From Leptospiraceae bacterium (GTDB taxonomy: Bacteria > Spirochaetota > Leptospiria > Leptospirales > Leptospiraceae): 64,000 nucleotides of DNA. This document shows, one piece after another, positions 51,887-61,242 of the stretch (its first letter is position 1; each line of letters starts with the position of its first letter). The notes beneath the pieces were generated by a model that was not told the origin of the DNA, searched no databases, and was given only the letters and a program-made list of their open reading frames with translations. The DNA lies in contig JADJSX010000023.1 in the NCBI GenBank assembly GCA_016711485.1, positions 774,001 through 838,000 on the forward strand, in the 5' to 3' direction. Both the position numbers and the translations under genes were made by a program.

Positions 51887-54800
51887 AATTAAATTTAGCA
51901 AAATACGGCAAATCATTATTTAACTCTAAAAGCTATTTAAAATTAATTAGTATATATCTAATTTTATTTGTTAGTTGTGGATGGGCTGGATTTGGTATAC
52001 AAAAGAACGGAGATGATGAAACTAATAAAAATATTTTCTCATTTCTTGCAGGCGTGAGCTTTGGTAGTGGTATAAGCTCTTCCTCTTCTTCTTCTTCCAT
52101 TTCTTCTAGCGTTGGAATATTAACTGCTACTATTTCTCCAAGTGATGGATCAACTAACGTATCTGTATCTGCTGGAATCAGTATTGCATTTAATAGACAA
52201 ATTAATGTTTCGACAATCCATTCTGGAACTGTATACTTAACGATAGGTGGAACACCTGTGCCTGGAACTTTAACTATTGCAGGAACAAGTGCTGCTGTAT
52301 TTATTCCGAATTCCCCTTTGAGTTATAATACTTCTTATACTCTAACTGTAACTACTGGTGTAACCGATACTTTGGGACCACCCCAAAGTCTTGCTGCGAA
52401 TGCTACTTCCACTTTTACAACTCAGGCTGATAGTAGTTTACCTACCGTTACTTTGGTTTCACCAGGCAATGGAGATAGTAATATAGCAACTAACGCTAAT
52501 ATATTTATTACTTTTAGTAAACCAATGACAGCGGCTACTTTAAATACTACAAATATTACTCTTTTGAATGGAGTCACACCTGTTACAGGAACAGTTTCAA
52601 CTTTTGGTACAACAGGTGCTTATTTTACACCAACCACTACTCTCAATCATTCGACCACCTATACAATCAATATTTCAACGGGTGTAACTGACTCAATCGG
52701 AAACGCTATCGGTAGTTCTTATTCTGCAACGTTTACTACAGCGGCTGCTACGCTGGATACAACTCCTCCTACTGTTACATCAAGCAATCCCTCTAACGGA
52801 GCAACGAGTGTTGCGGTTACGCAAACTATCCTTATTACTTTTAGCAAGCCAATAGCTAGTGCGACGATTAATTCTACAAATATCACATTGATGCAGGGGG
52901 TAACACCAATTGCTGGAACAGTTTATGCAGTTGGTTCCAATGGAGCGGTATTTCAATCTTCTTCTTCACTTGCGTATAATACTGCTTATACTCTAACTCT
53001 TACCACTGGAATAACAGACACAGTAAGTACGCCAAATGCACTTACAAACACTACTATTAGTTTTACGACTATCTTGGATGTTGCACCTACAGTTTCCCTT
53101 GTTTCTCCAGGAAGCAGTGCTACCAATGTGTCACCTAATACGAATATATTTATTACTTTTAGTAAATCGATGATGGCGGCTACTTTAAATAATACCAACA
53201 TTACTCTTTTAGATGGTGCGACCCCCGTTACAGGAACAGTTTTCACTTTTGGAACAACGGGTGCTTATTTTACGCCAGCCGCGACTCTGGGTAATTCTAA
53301 AACATACACTGTAAATATTTCTACTGGTGTAACTGACTTGAATGGTGTTGCAATGGCAAGTTCTTATTCTTCTACTTTTACAACTTCTGCGGCTACTCCT
53401 GATACTACCCCCCCAACTGTAACTTCTATAAGTCCATCCAATGGGGCAACAAGTGTGTCAGTTTCTCAAACGATACTCATAACATTTAGTAAACCAATTG
53501 CGAGTGCGACGATTAATTCTACAAATATTACTTTGATGCAAGGAGTCACACCGATTACTGGAACTGTTTATGCGGTTGGCTCCAACGGTGCAGTTTTTCA
53601 ACCTTCTTCTTCACTTGCGTATAATACTGCCTATACTCTAACTATTTCAACAGGAATTCAAGATACTGCAACAACACCTAATTCATTGGCAACGCCGGTG
53701 ACAGTAACATTTACAACAATAGCGGATAGTTTACCATTTGAAGTTGCTTCTGTAAGCCCTTCCAATACTGCAACGAACATTGCTATTAATTCAGGAATAC
53801 TTGTCACATTCAATAAAGCAGTCAATCCTGCTACACTTATCGGTGCAAATATTACTCTTACGGCAAGTAGTAGTTACCTACTAAATATAACTCCTATTGG
53901 AACTTCCACGGTATTGATAACAACAAATTCACAAATGAATTATGGAAGTCTTCATGTTTTACTTATTACTTCAGGAATTCAGGATACACTTGGTAATCCT
54001 CTAACAGGAGTTCCTTATATTTCTATTTTTACTACTGCAAGCTCTGATCCCGATTCAGGAACTGTTACGACTTTAGCCGGCACTGGTTCGGCAGGTAATG
54101 TGGATGGAACTGGTACAGCGGCTTCTTTTAGTAGCCCCCAACATCTTACAATGAATACAACTGAGGATGTTCTCTATGTAACTGATACTGGTAATCATCG
54201 AATCCGCACTATAGGAGTTTCCAATGGGGTTGTAGTAAATGTGGCTGGATTAACTTCTGGTTATACAGCTGCAACAGGAACCGCAGCAAGATTTAATTCT
54301 CCTAAAGGAATTTTCAGGACAAATGGAAATTTATTTTATATAACCGATAGTGGCAATAATGCAATGCGGATTATGACATCTGCTAATGCAGTTTCAAACG
54401 GATTTGGAACAAGTGTAAGCACGGCAGGGTATGTCATTGCAAATAATAATACTGGCAATCGGTACCGTAATCCCGAAGGAATCGCGATAGATTTTCTATC
54501 AGGTTTTTTCTATACTGTGGATACGGGTAACCATTGTATTAGGAGATCAACTAATAACGGTTCGACAAATCCGACAAATTGTTTTGCTGGGGCTAACGCA
54601 ACTGGTGTGAGTCCATTTTTTGGAACGTCTGGATTTTTAAATGGATCCGGAACGGCGGCAAGATTTAATAATCCAAAAGGAATTGCTATTGATTCCATTG
54701 GTACTATTTTTATTTCAGATTCAGGAAATCATAGTATTCGTATGATTACTCCTGCGGGAATTGTAACTACCATTGCAGGAAGTGGTGCTTCTGGTTATAC

Positions 54801-55119
54801 AAATGGAGTGGGAGGAGCGGCTACTTTTAATAACCCCACAGATATTGCAGTATACGGGAATAATACTCTTTACGTTGCAGACAGTGGAAATTGTGCTATC
54901 CGAAAGCTCATATTAAATGAAGCAAGAACTTCGGCAACTGTAGTTACTTATGCAGGAGCTACACCCGAAACTCCAGTGGGAAGTAGGTGTGGTTCGATAA
55001 TAAACAGCACACGATTAACTTCTCGTTTCAATAATCCTACAGGTTTATGGCTAGCAACAAACAACAAATTGTATGTTACTGATACAGGGAACCATTCGAT
55101 TCGAGTGATAACTTATTAA
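51883..55119 (+). CDS. Large surface lipoprotein with SbsA-Ig-like and NHL repeats
   Basis: A 1078-residue predicted lipoprotein: YLILFVSC gives the lipid Cys, then a Ser tract (SSSSSSSISSS). About residues 85-725 hold six Ig-like Big_5 (SbsA) domains, of which four form two copies of a 215-residue pair (SxPxTVTxxxPSNGATxVxVxQTILI type and the ITLLxGxTPVTGTV type). Residues 730-1078 are NHL-propeller blades (LYVTDTGNHRIRT, LFYITDSGNNAMR, FYTVDTGNHCIRR, IFISDSGNHSIR, LYVADSGNCAIRK, LYVTDTGNHSIRV). GGAGG precedes ATG 51883. The frame ends at 55119, but another in-phase-shifted NHL blade follows, so the array is probably shortened by a frameshift. Confidence 0.85.
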   Translation: MKLNLAKYGKSLFNSKSYLKLISIYLILFVSCGWAGFGIQKNGDDETNKNIFSFLAGVSFGSGISSSSSSSSISSSVGILTATISPSDGSTNVSVSAGISIAFNRQINVSTIHSGTVYLTIGGTPVPGTLTIAGTSAAVFIPNSPLSYNTSYTLTVTTGVTDTLGPPQSLAANATSTFTTQADSSLPTVTLVSPGNGDSNIATNANIFITFSKPMTAATLNTTNITLLNGVTPVTGTVSTFGTTGAYFTPTTTLNHSTTYTINISTGVTDSIGNAIGSSYSATFTTAAATLDTTPPTVTSSNPSNGATSVAVTQTILITFSKPIASATINSTNITLMQGVTPIAGTVYAVGSNGAVFQSSSSLAYNTAYTLTLTTGITDTVSTPNALTNTTISFTTILDVAPTVSLVSPGSSATNVSPNTNIFITFSKSMMAATLNNTNITLLDGATPVTGTVFTFGTTGAYFTPAATLGNSKTYTVNISTGVTDLNGVAMASSYSSTFTTSAATPDTTPPTVTSISPSNGATSVSVSQTILITFSKPIASATINSTNITLMQGVTPITGTVYAVGSNGAVFQPSSSLAYNTAYTLTISTGIQDTATTPNSLATPVTVTFTTIADSLPFEVASVSPSNTATNIAINSGILVTFNKAVNPATLIGANITLTASSSYLLNITPIGTSTVLITTNSQMNYGSLHVLLITSGIQDTLGNPLTGVPYISIFTTASSDPDSGTVTTLAGTGSAGNVDGTGTAASFSSPQHLTMNTTEDVLYVTDTGNHRIRTIGVSNGVVVNVAGLTSGYTAATGTAARFNSPKGIFRTNGNLFYITDSGNNAMRIMTSANAVSNGFGTSVSTAGYVIANNNTGNRYRNPEGIAIDFLSGFFYTVDTGNHCIRRSTNNGSTNPTNCFAGANATGVSPFFGTSGFLNGSGTAARFNNPKGIAIDSIGTIFISDSGNHSIRMITPAGIVTTIAGSGASGYTNGVGGAATFNNPTDIAVYGNNTLYVADSGNCAIRKLILNEARTSATVVTYAGATPETPVGSRCGSIINSTRLTSRFNNPTGLWLATNNKLYVTDTGNHSIRVITY
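52531..53820 (+). repeat. 645-bp tandem duplication of an Ig-domain pair
   Basis: The codons at 52531 (GCGGCTACTTTAAATA) and 53176 are the same point, as are 52858 and 53503 (AGTGCGACGATTAATTCTAC); both pairs are exactly 645 bases (215 codons) apart. Long stretches are near-identical at DNA level. The unit is two Big_5 domains. Confidence 0.85.
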
Positions 55120-55235
55120 TCACTCGTGTTGCTTCTAGATTTAGTTCGCCGATTGGAATAACTGTGCAACCTACAACGGGAATAGTTTATATTACGGATA
55201 CAAATAATCATGCGATTAAGGCTATTACATATTAG
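55120..55235 (+). pseudogene. Orphan NHL repeat blade beyond the frameshifted stop
   Basis: In the frame +2 to the Ig/NHL gene the sequence reads TRVASRFSSPIGITV, then GIVYITDTNNHAIKAITY and TAG at 55233-55235. This is an ordinary NHL blade end of the same kind as those upstream (FNNPTGL...LYVTDTGNHSIRVITY). No start codon or ribosome-binding site precedes it, so it is a broken remnant. Confidence 0.75.
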
Positions 55236-55243
55236 CTCGAATC

Positions 55244-55317
55244 TCTCCCTGACTACTTAACTCTTATCTTTATCCTTTCGTGGAAAGGACGTTAGATTAA
55301 TAGGTAAGTCAGGGAGA
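55244..55317 (+). terminator. Nested hairpin after the Ig/NHL gene
   Basis: TCTCCCTGACT (55244-55254) pairs perfectly with AGTCAGGGAGA (55307-55317), enclosing an inner stem TCCTTT/AAAGGA near 55273-55289. It lies just after the NHL remnant and is the likely transcript end. Confidence 0.55.
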
Positions 55318-55360
55318 ATATGTATTGATTTGTAATGTGGAACAAGTTATATCCACTTCG

Positions 55361-55460
55361 CATAAATAAGTTCCGCTATTTTTCGCAAAAGAGATATTCC
55401 TAATTGCCAAAAGAGAGTTTTCTATTTTTAAATCGGAATTTACTTTTGGCGTACGGTATA
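55361..55460. repeat. Composite dispersed repeat
   Basis: First half (55361-55401) matches 31587-31628. Then GATATTCCTAATTGCCAAAA (55392-55411) matches GATATTCCCAAACGCCAAAA at 59820-59839, and TACTTTTGGCGTACGGTAT (55441-55459) matches 37596-37614 and, inverted, 59772-59792. The GCCAAAA/TTTTGGC ends form an inverted repeat. Confidence 0.6.
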
Positions 55461-55495
55461 TAAAATTATTTTTGTATCTATCCACTAACTCTATA

Positions 55496-56659
55496 CTAAA
55501 CTGAGGATACTTTTAAATTAGTTTCTTTTCCTAATTCACTTTCTTCCCAGACATTTCCATCTTGTTTTTGAATAAACTCATTACATAGTATAAGACCTAA
55601 CCCGCTGCCTTTTTCGTAATAAGTTCGGGGGTTTGAGAAATTTTCAGTATTATCCGTTAATTTCTGTAAATTTACTGCACAAATTGATATGTCTTCGTGT
55701 ATTACTGCTACTATCCAGTTGCGTTTTTCTTTTTTGATAGTTAGAAAAATTTTTTTATTATTGGGAGAGAACATGATCGCATTTGAAATAAGGTTTCTAA
55801 ATACCGTTTTAATTCTATTGGGGTTGGCAATAATAATATGGTTTTCGGGTATCAAATTGTATATCGTAACTCCTTTCTGTATTGAAGTTTCCTTTAATTC
55901 AGAAATACTATTCTCAAAAATTTTAAATAAATTAAATTCACTGGGTCTGTAATCAATTTCATTGAGTTGACTCTTTGCCCAAAATAATAAATTTTCAAGT
56001 AAATCACAAGTCGAACTAGCCCTTTTTTGGATATCTTGCATAGTGTTGATTATTTGTTGTTTGTCGGATAATTGAAAATCAATTAACGTTAGATCAATTA
56101 ACATTTTGATATTTCCAATCGGGACACGTATATCATGTCCAATAATGGAAAAAAATTTATCTTTCGTATAATTTAATTCTTTTTCTTTAAGTTCGAGTCT
56201 TTCTTGTGCTAATTTAATTTCTGAAATGTCAAAACTTATTCCGTATATCCCACATATATTTCCCCTATCGTCAAACCATGGAATTTTTCGTGTTGCCATA
56301 TAAATACCTCGATCAATGTTTTTATCTAGAGTCATTTCTTCGACATACAAAGGTAAACCGCTCTCCAGAATTTTTAAATCGTCCTCATTGTATTTTTTTG
56401 CTAATTCCAAAGGAAATATATCATAATCTGTTTTTCCTTGAATTTGATCGTATGGAATTTTATATAAATCATAAAAATTACGATTGGCATTTACATAATT
56501 TAAATTCCTATTTTTAATGAAAGTTATCCCTGGAGTACAGTCCATTAAAACTTGAATAGAAGTTCTACTTTCGTATTCCTTTTCTAAAGAATCCTGTAAT
56601 TGAATTTCTAATTCTTTAACACGATCTTCTAATTCTTTGTAGGTAGGTTTACTATTCAT
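55496..56659 (-). CDS. PAS histidine kinase homologue with degenerate ATP-binding G1 box
   Basis: A soluble 387-residue kinase-like protein. An N-terminal coiled coil (ELEDRVKELEIQLQDSLEKE) is followed by one PAS domain (about 30-150, CTPGITFIKNRNLNYVNANR, ending IYGISFDISEIK) and HisKA with His175 in SIIGHDIRVPIGNI. The N box (NLISNAIMFSPNNK) and G2 (GSGLGLILCNEF) are kept. The G1 box, however, reads VIHEDISICAVNL where the kinase at 7734 has SDTGIGIDPMNL, and the C-terminus is short. ATP binding is therefore doubtful. ATG 56659 follows AAAGGA at 8 nt. Confidence 0.85.
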   Translation of the reverse strand: MNSKPTYKELEDRVKELEIQLQDSLEKEYESRTSIQVLMDCTPGITFIKNRNLNYVNANRNFYDLYKIPYDQIQGKTDYDIFPLELAKKYNEDDLKILESGLPLYVEEMTLDKNIDRGIYMATRKIPWFDDRGNICGIYGISFDISEIKLAQERLELKEKELNYTKDKFFSIIGHDIRVPIGNIKMLIDLTLIDFQLSDKQQIINTMQDIQKRASSTCDLLENLLFWAKSQLNEIDYRPSEFNLFKIFENSISELKETSIQKGVTIYNLIPENHIIIANPNRIKTVFRNLISNAIMFSPNNKKIFLTIKKEKRNWIVAVIHEDISICAVNLQKLTDNTENFSNPRTYYEKGSGLGLILCNEFIQKQDGNVWEESELGKETNLKVSSV

Positions 56660-57103
56660 GTTCAAAATCCTTTAATCTATTTGGCATTCCTCTAAATTTT
56701 ATAAAAATGAATAGAACAAGAATGTGTATTTAATATAACATGTATCCACGAATAAACAATGCATTTTACAATACGTAAGGCGGGAACGTATATGATATTT
56801 ATCATCTTCTTCAAATTCCTGTTGATTAAACTTTATGAAATAAATGTTTTCTCTAATTTCTATTAGGAATATACTGTTGGAAATTCTAGTAATATCGGCT
56901 AACGGAACTTGTGATTTTTCTAATATTTCATTTGTGCAGATAAATGATATATACCAATTCTATTGAATCGTTGTGCATTTCTTTTTGCGAAATAGTAAAA
57001 TACCCTCAAAATATTCTTCAAAGGCGAATAAAATTATTACTTGTGTTTATCTCTACTTATAGAGTATTTCATTATTCAGTATCAAAAAACATTTAGGGAA
57101 CCC
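56660..57103. other. 444-bp gap with a dispersed repeat
   Basis: Divergent gap between the kinase homologue and pepF. No gene is seen. ATATACCAATTCTATTGAATC (in part, 56949-56969) continuing to TTGTGCA matches 26568-26594. Promoters for both genes should lie near its ends. Confidence 0.45.
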
Positions 57104-58918
57104 ATGAATTTAACTAATATACCAAATAGAGAAGAAGTACCGTTAGACCAAACTTGGATTTTAGATGATCTTTTTAAAGATTTTGCAGACTGGGAAGTTG
57201 CATTCAATTTATTGCCAAAAGAAGAAGAACTAAAAAACTTAATTGAAGAAAAGTATAAAGGAAAACTAAAAAATTCTCCTCAGCTTTTATTAGATTGTTT
57301 TATTTATAAAGATAACCTCTCTCGAAAATTAGAAAATTTATTTGTTTATGCAAATCTTAGAAGTGCAGAAGACGTAGGAAATAAAATAGCAAATGAATGT
57401 AGCGGAAAAATAGAAGTAAAAATTTCTTCTTTAAATTCTTTATTTGCTTTTATGGATCCAGAAATTCTAACCATTCCAGATTTAAAAAATTGGATAATTA
57501 CTGAACCTTTGAGTGAATACCAATTTAGAATCAATGAATTACTTCGTTTTAAACTGCATATACTTTCTGAAAAGGAGGAAGCAATTCTTTCTCAAATGGG
57601 TGTACCGTTGCGGGTATTCGATGATATCCACAGTAAATGGAATAATGCAGATTTAAAATTTTTACCCGCCAAAGATTCAAATGGTGTTGAACATATAGTT
57701 TCAAATTCAAGAATGTCTCTCAACTTAGAGTCATCCGATCGTTCCTTACGTGAGAATACATTTCAGTCTTTTTATACCGAAATTTCCAAGTGGCGTAATA
57801 CTATTACCTCCAACTATTACGGAAATATGGTTGGTGGTTCCACCGTCTCAAAAATTAGAAAATTTGATAGTTTCATTGAAAGTGAATTATTCCAAGATGA
57901 TATTCCTGTGTCTCTGTATGAAAACTTAATCGCGACGGTGCGGAAAAACTTAGATAGTCTACACCATAGTATGGAAATTAGAAAAAAAATCCTATCTATA
58001 GACTCTGTTGCTCCTTTCGACCGATACGTGTCTCTATTTCAATCTGAATCCTCTTTACGATTTAGTTGGGAAGAGGGAAGGGATTTGGTATTAGCCGCAA
58101 TAGCTCCACTTGGAGAAGAATATTGTTCTATCGCAAAAAAAGGTCTGACAACCGAAAGATGGATTGATAGAGCGGAAAATGTAGGTAAACGATCGGGAGC
58201 ATTTTCTTGGGGGACATATGATTCAAGACCGTATATATTGCAGACTTGGAATGGAACAATTGGAGATGTATATACTCTTGCTCATGAGTTGGGTCATTCT
58301 ATGCATAGTTATTACAGTCATAAATTTCAACCATATCATTATGGGAATTACACTATATTTGTCGCTGAAGTTGCTAGTACGTTAAATGAGGCATTATTAA
58401 CAAATTATATCTTGGAAGAGAAAAAAAACACAAACTTAGCCAAATCAGTATTATCCGAATCCATAGCAAATTTTGAAGGGACTGTACTCCGGCAAGTTTT
58501 ATTCGCCGCCTTTGAAAAAGAAGCTTCTGCTATTTCTGATTCAGGGGAAGTGTTTACTCCAGATCGATTAGATGATATATATATTAATTTGGTAAAAGAA
58601 TGGTACGGAGTGCATAGTAGTTATCCAGATTTTATCAAACACGAATGGATGCGCATACCGCATTTTTACTCTGCATTTTATGTATATAAATATGCTACTA
58701 GTTACTGTGCGTCTCTGTCTTTAAGTCAATCACTCCAAAAGGATCCAGTTTCTACGCAACAGAAGATATTTACTTTTCTGAAGTCAGGTGGAAGTAAACC
58801 ATCTCTGGAAATTTTAAATAGCGCTGGAGTAAATCTTTTAAAATCAGAAACAATCGACAGTGCTTTTGAACATTACAGACAAAATATTAAAAGAGCGGAA
58901 GAAATTTTGTTAAAGTAG
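57104..58918 (+). CDS. pepF: Oligoendopeptidase F, M3 family
   Basis: A 604-residue cytoplasmic zinc metallopeptidase that trims short peptides. The zinc motif is HELGH at His394-Glu395-xx-His398 in YTLAHELGHSMHSYY, with the third ligand Glu in FVAEVASTLNE. The N-terminal PepF domain (TWILDDLFKDFADWEVAF; YANLRSAEDVGNK) and conserved late HSSYPDFIKHEW are typical. ATG 57104 follows TTAGGGA by about 5 nt and begins NLTNIPNREEVP; the frame opens at 57041. It stands alone. Confidence 0.95.
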   Translation: MNLTNIPNREEVPLDQTWILDDLFKDFADWEVAFNLLPKEEELKNLIEEKYKGKLKNSPQLLLDCFIYKDNLSRKLENLFVYANLRSAEDVGNKIANECSGKIEVKISSLNSLFAFMDPEILTIPDLKNWIITEPLSEYQFRINELLRFKLHILSEKEEAILSQMGVPLRVFDDIHSKWNNADLKFLPAKDSNGVEHIVSNSRMSLNLESSDRSLRENTFQSFYTEISKWRNTITSNYYGNMVGGSTVSKIRKFDSFIESELFQDDIPVSLYENLIATVRKNLDSLHHSMEIRKKILSIDSVAPFDRYVSLFQSESSLRFSWEEGRDLVLAAIAPLGEEYCSIAKKGLTTERWIDRAENVGKRSGAFSWGTYDSRPYILQTWNGTIGDVYTLAHELGHSMHSYYSHKFQPYHYGNYTIFVAEVASTLNEALLTNYILEEKKNTNLAKSVLSESIANFEGTVLRQVLFAAFEKEASAISDSGEVFTPDRLDDIYINLVKEWYGVHSSYPDFIKHEWMRIPHFYSAFYVYKYATSYCASLSLSQSLQKDPVSTQQKIFTFLKSGGSKPSLEILNSAGVNLLKSETIDSAFEHYRQNIKRAEEILLK

Positions 58919-58948
58919 TTAAAACGCTAGATTAAATTTTTGCAAATG

Positions 58949-59515
58949 CTAATCTAAAACTAGTTTCTGTAAAATCAATGCGGTAGCTTTTGCATCGTCA
59001 AGCGCACGATGAAATTGAAAATCCGTTTTTACTTCCATTTTCTCTAGGGTATGTAAAACGGAAACTCCGGAGGTAGAATGATTGTTTTTCGCTAACCAAT
59101 AAATTGCAAGGCTACGAATATCCAATCCTCCTCCGACAAAATAATCAGCATAATTTAATCCGGAAATTCGTATTTCTTTTCGAAGAAGTGGCAAATCATA
59201 ATATATCCCGAAACTTGCTAATGTAGATTTGTTTTTTTCTCCATACCATTGAACAAAAGAAAGAATAGCTTCTTTAAAAACTGGTTTATCCGAAACCATC
59301 TCTGGAGTTATATTTGTAATTTTACTTATTTCGGGTAATATCTCATATTCGCTCGGTCGAATCAATTGAGAATATTCACTTTTAATTTCGAGCGTTTTTT
59401 TATCTAACTTCACAGCTCCGATTTCGATTACGTTACTTTCTTCAATTTCATTTTTACCAAACGTCTTGCAGGACGCTTCTAGATCAAAAATTACAATATC
59501 GGATGAGAATTTCAT
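58949..59515 (-). CDS. DEDDh 3'-5' exonuclease (Eri1/KapD-like)
   Basis: A 188-residue exonuclease of the RNase T/DnaQ superfamily. ExoI has Asp11 and Glu13 in VIFDLEAS; NVIEIGAVKLD is usual; ExoII is in FGIYYDLPLL; ExoIII is FHRALDDAKATALIL with the DEDDh His. The early FDLEASC and the ISKITNITPEMV segment are most like the Eri1/KapD group, which trims RNA ends, but DNA is possible. Isolated. Confidence 0.9.
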   Translation of the reverse strand: MKFSSDIVIFDLEASCKTFGKNEIEESNVIEIGAVKLDKKTLEIKSEYSQLIRPSEYEILPEISKITNITPEMVSDKPVFKEAILSFVQWYGEKNKSTLASFGIYYDLPLLRKEIRISGLNYADYFVGGGLDIRSLAIYWLAKNNHSTSGVSVLHTLEKMEVKTDFQFHRALDDAKATALILQKLVLD

Positions 59516-59958
59516 AAATTATTTCTCCACTATTACATTTCATGTCTCCGGCACACCAAAACTAAGGTAGATGATCCGTTCACATTGTGCAAGGAGAGTT
59601 AGAAATATTATTATTGTTTGTAAATAACTTTTCATCTTTTTTTACTGGAAGAGAAAAATTTTAGAATAAAAAAGAAATTTTTAGCACTTGTAGCTATCGA
59701 ATTGTTTGAACTTTTGACCTAAGAATCCACACTACTTTAATCTAGTGGTATACATGTTGTTATTCGCAAAATTTATATACCCTTCGCCAAAAGTAATTTT
59801 CCGTTTTGTAAAAAATAGGATATTCCCAAACGCCAAAAATATGGCTTTTCTAAAAACGAATGGGTAGTTTCTTTTGGTTTGATATAAAAGGTATTTTAGT
59901 TCTGCATTTTCCAATTTTATGTTGCTTTTGAGAAGCAATGATTGCGTAAGGTGAGTTA
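59516..59958. other. 443-bp gap with dispersed repeat
   Basis: Between two minus-strand genes. Positions 59772-59845 carry the GCCAAAAGTAATT repeat (ATACCCTTCGCCAAAAGTAA, then GATATTCCCAAACGCCAAAA). GCGTAAGGTGAGTTATT (59944-59960) touches the bioA stop and is the inverse of TAACTCACCTTACGC at 39740 and 26461. A 68-codon minus frame at 59732-59938 consists largely of this repeat. Confidence 0.5.
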
Positions 59959-61242
59959 TTAAATTGTATCTAATACAAAATTTAAAACTTCAAATATTCG
60001 ATCTAAGGAGGACGGGCTAATGGTATAAGAAGGTGCGATATATACGGAGTTGCCGAGCGGACGTATCATGACACCTTTGGAAAGGGAAAGTTGGCGGATT
60101 TTGGAAGCTATCGGGTGTAGGTAATTTGAATTACCCTCTATTTCAAAAGCGGCGACTGCTCCAAGGACTCTTTCATTTATAATTTTTTCCTTGAACTTAT
60201 ATTTCAGGTTTGTTATTCTTTTTTTTAATTCGAACTCTAAGTTTAGGACGTCAGATAGACGATTTTCTTGTTCGTAGAGTTCGATAGAGGCGAGACCGGC
60301 CGCACAAGCAGACGGATTTCCTGTCATAGTGTGTCCGTGGTAAAATGCTTTATTTGGGTCTTCAGAATTAAATGCTTCGTAGATTTTTTCTGAAACTAAA
60401 GTTGCGGCTAATGGCAAAACACCGCCAGTTAAACCTTTTGCAACTGTAATAATATCTGGTTTTATATCCGTATTTTGGTATGCGAAATTTTTTCCGGTTC
60501 TTCCAAAACCCGTAAAAATTTCATCTAAAATGAGAATAACATTGTATTTATCGCAAATCGATTTTAATCTTGTAAGAATTTCATTTTTATGAATTCTCAT
60601 CCCGGCCGCACCTTGCAAAATTGGTTCAAGAATAATACCTGCTGTCGAATTTTGGTTTTTTTCTAAATATTTTTCAATAGGGTTTAGGCATTCTTCAATA
60701 CAATTATTTGGATTTTTGGAAATCGGACAGTTATAACAATCAGGAGAAATAAATTCAGGAGAATTAAATAATAAAGGTTCAAAGGCAGAGTTAAATGCTG
60801 ATTTTCCGCCAACGGACATCGCGCCTATTGTATCACCGTGGTAGGAATTAGTAAAATGTAAAAAATTTATTTTATTCTCGAATCCTATATTTTTAAAATA
60901 TTGGATTGCAATTTTAATTCCTATGTCAACAGCACAAGATCCATTGTCTGAATAAAATACAGATTTAAAATTATGATTTGTAAATTCGATTAGTTTATTT
61001 GCTAATTCTTCTGCGTTTTTGTGAGTATAACCTGCAAGTAAAACATGGTCTAATTTTGAAATACTTTCTTTTACTTTGTCGATTATATACGGATGATTGT
61101 GTCCATGAATACTAATCCACCAAGAAGAAACTGCGTCTATATAAGGGTTTCCTTTTTCGTCGTATAGGAATTCGCCTTTTGCGCTAACGATTTTTAGAGG
61201 ATTAGGTTGACCTTTTTGAATCGTATAGGGATGCCAAATCAT
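59959..61242 (-). CDS. bioA: Adenosylmethionine-8-amino-7-oxononanoate aminotransferase
   Basis: BioA uses SAM as amino donor to make 7,8-diaminopelargonate, the penultimate-but-one biotin intermediate. The 427-residue fold-type-I PLP enzyme begins IWHPYTIQKGQPNPLKIVSAKG, with DAVSSWWISIHGHNHPYI (the WW motif of BioA), HGDTIGAMSVGG, EPILQGAAGM, DEIFTGFGRTG and the PLP Lys269 in TVAKGLTGG. It overlaps bioD by 4 bases. bioB, bioF, bioC are not in the window. Confidence 0.96.
   Translation of the reverse strand: MIWHPYTIQKGQPNPLKIVSAKGEFLYDEKGNPYIDAVSSWWISIHGHNHPYIIDKVKESISKLDHVLLAGYTHKNAEELANKLIEFTNHNFKSVFYSDNGSCAVDIGIKIAIQYFKNIGFENKINFLHFTNSYHGDTIGAMSVGGKSAFNSAFEPLLFNSPEFISPDCYNCPISKNPNNCIEECLNPIEKYLEKNQNSTAGIILEPILQGAAGMRIHKNEILTRLKSICDKYNVILILDEIFTGFGRTGKNFAYQNTDIKPDIITVAKGLTGGVLPLAATLVSEKIYEAFNSEDPNKAFYHGHTMTGNPSACAAGLASIELYEQENRLSDVLNLEFELKKRITNLKYKFKEKIINERVLGAVAAFEIEGNSNYLHPIASKIRQLSLSKGVMIRPLGNSVYIAPSYTISPSSLDRIFEVLNFVLDTI

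Noticed and set aside
51883..51990. Ser-coding TCT repeat tract near the start of the Ig/NHL protein (about 52078-52110) as a phase-variation slip tract
   Set aside because: The TCT units are mixed with TCC and AGC codons and change only in threes, so slippage would not switch the frame.
59732..59938. 68-codon minus-strand frame
   Set aside because: Most of it is the GCCAAAAGTAATT repeat; no start signal.
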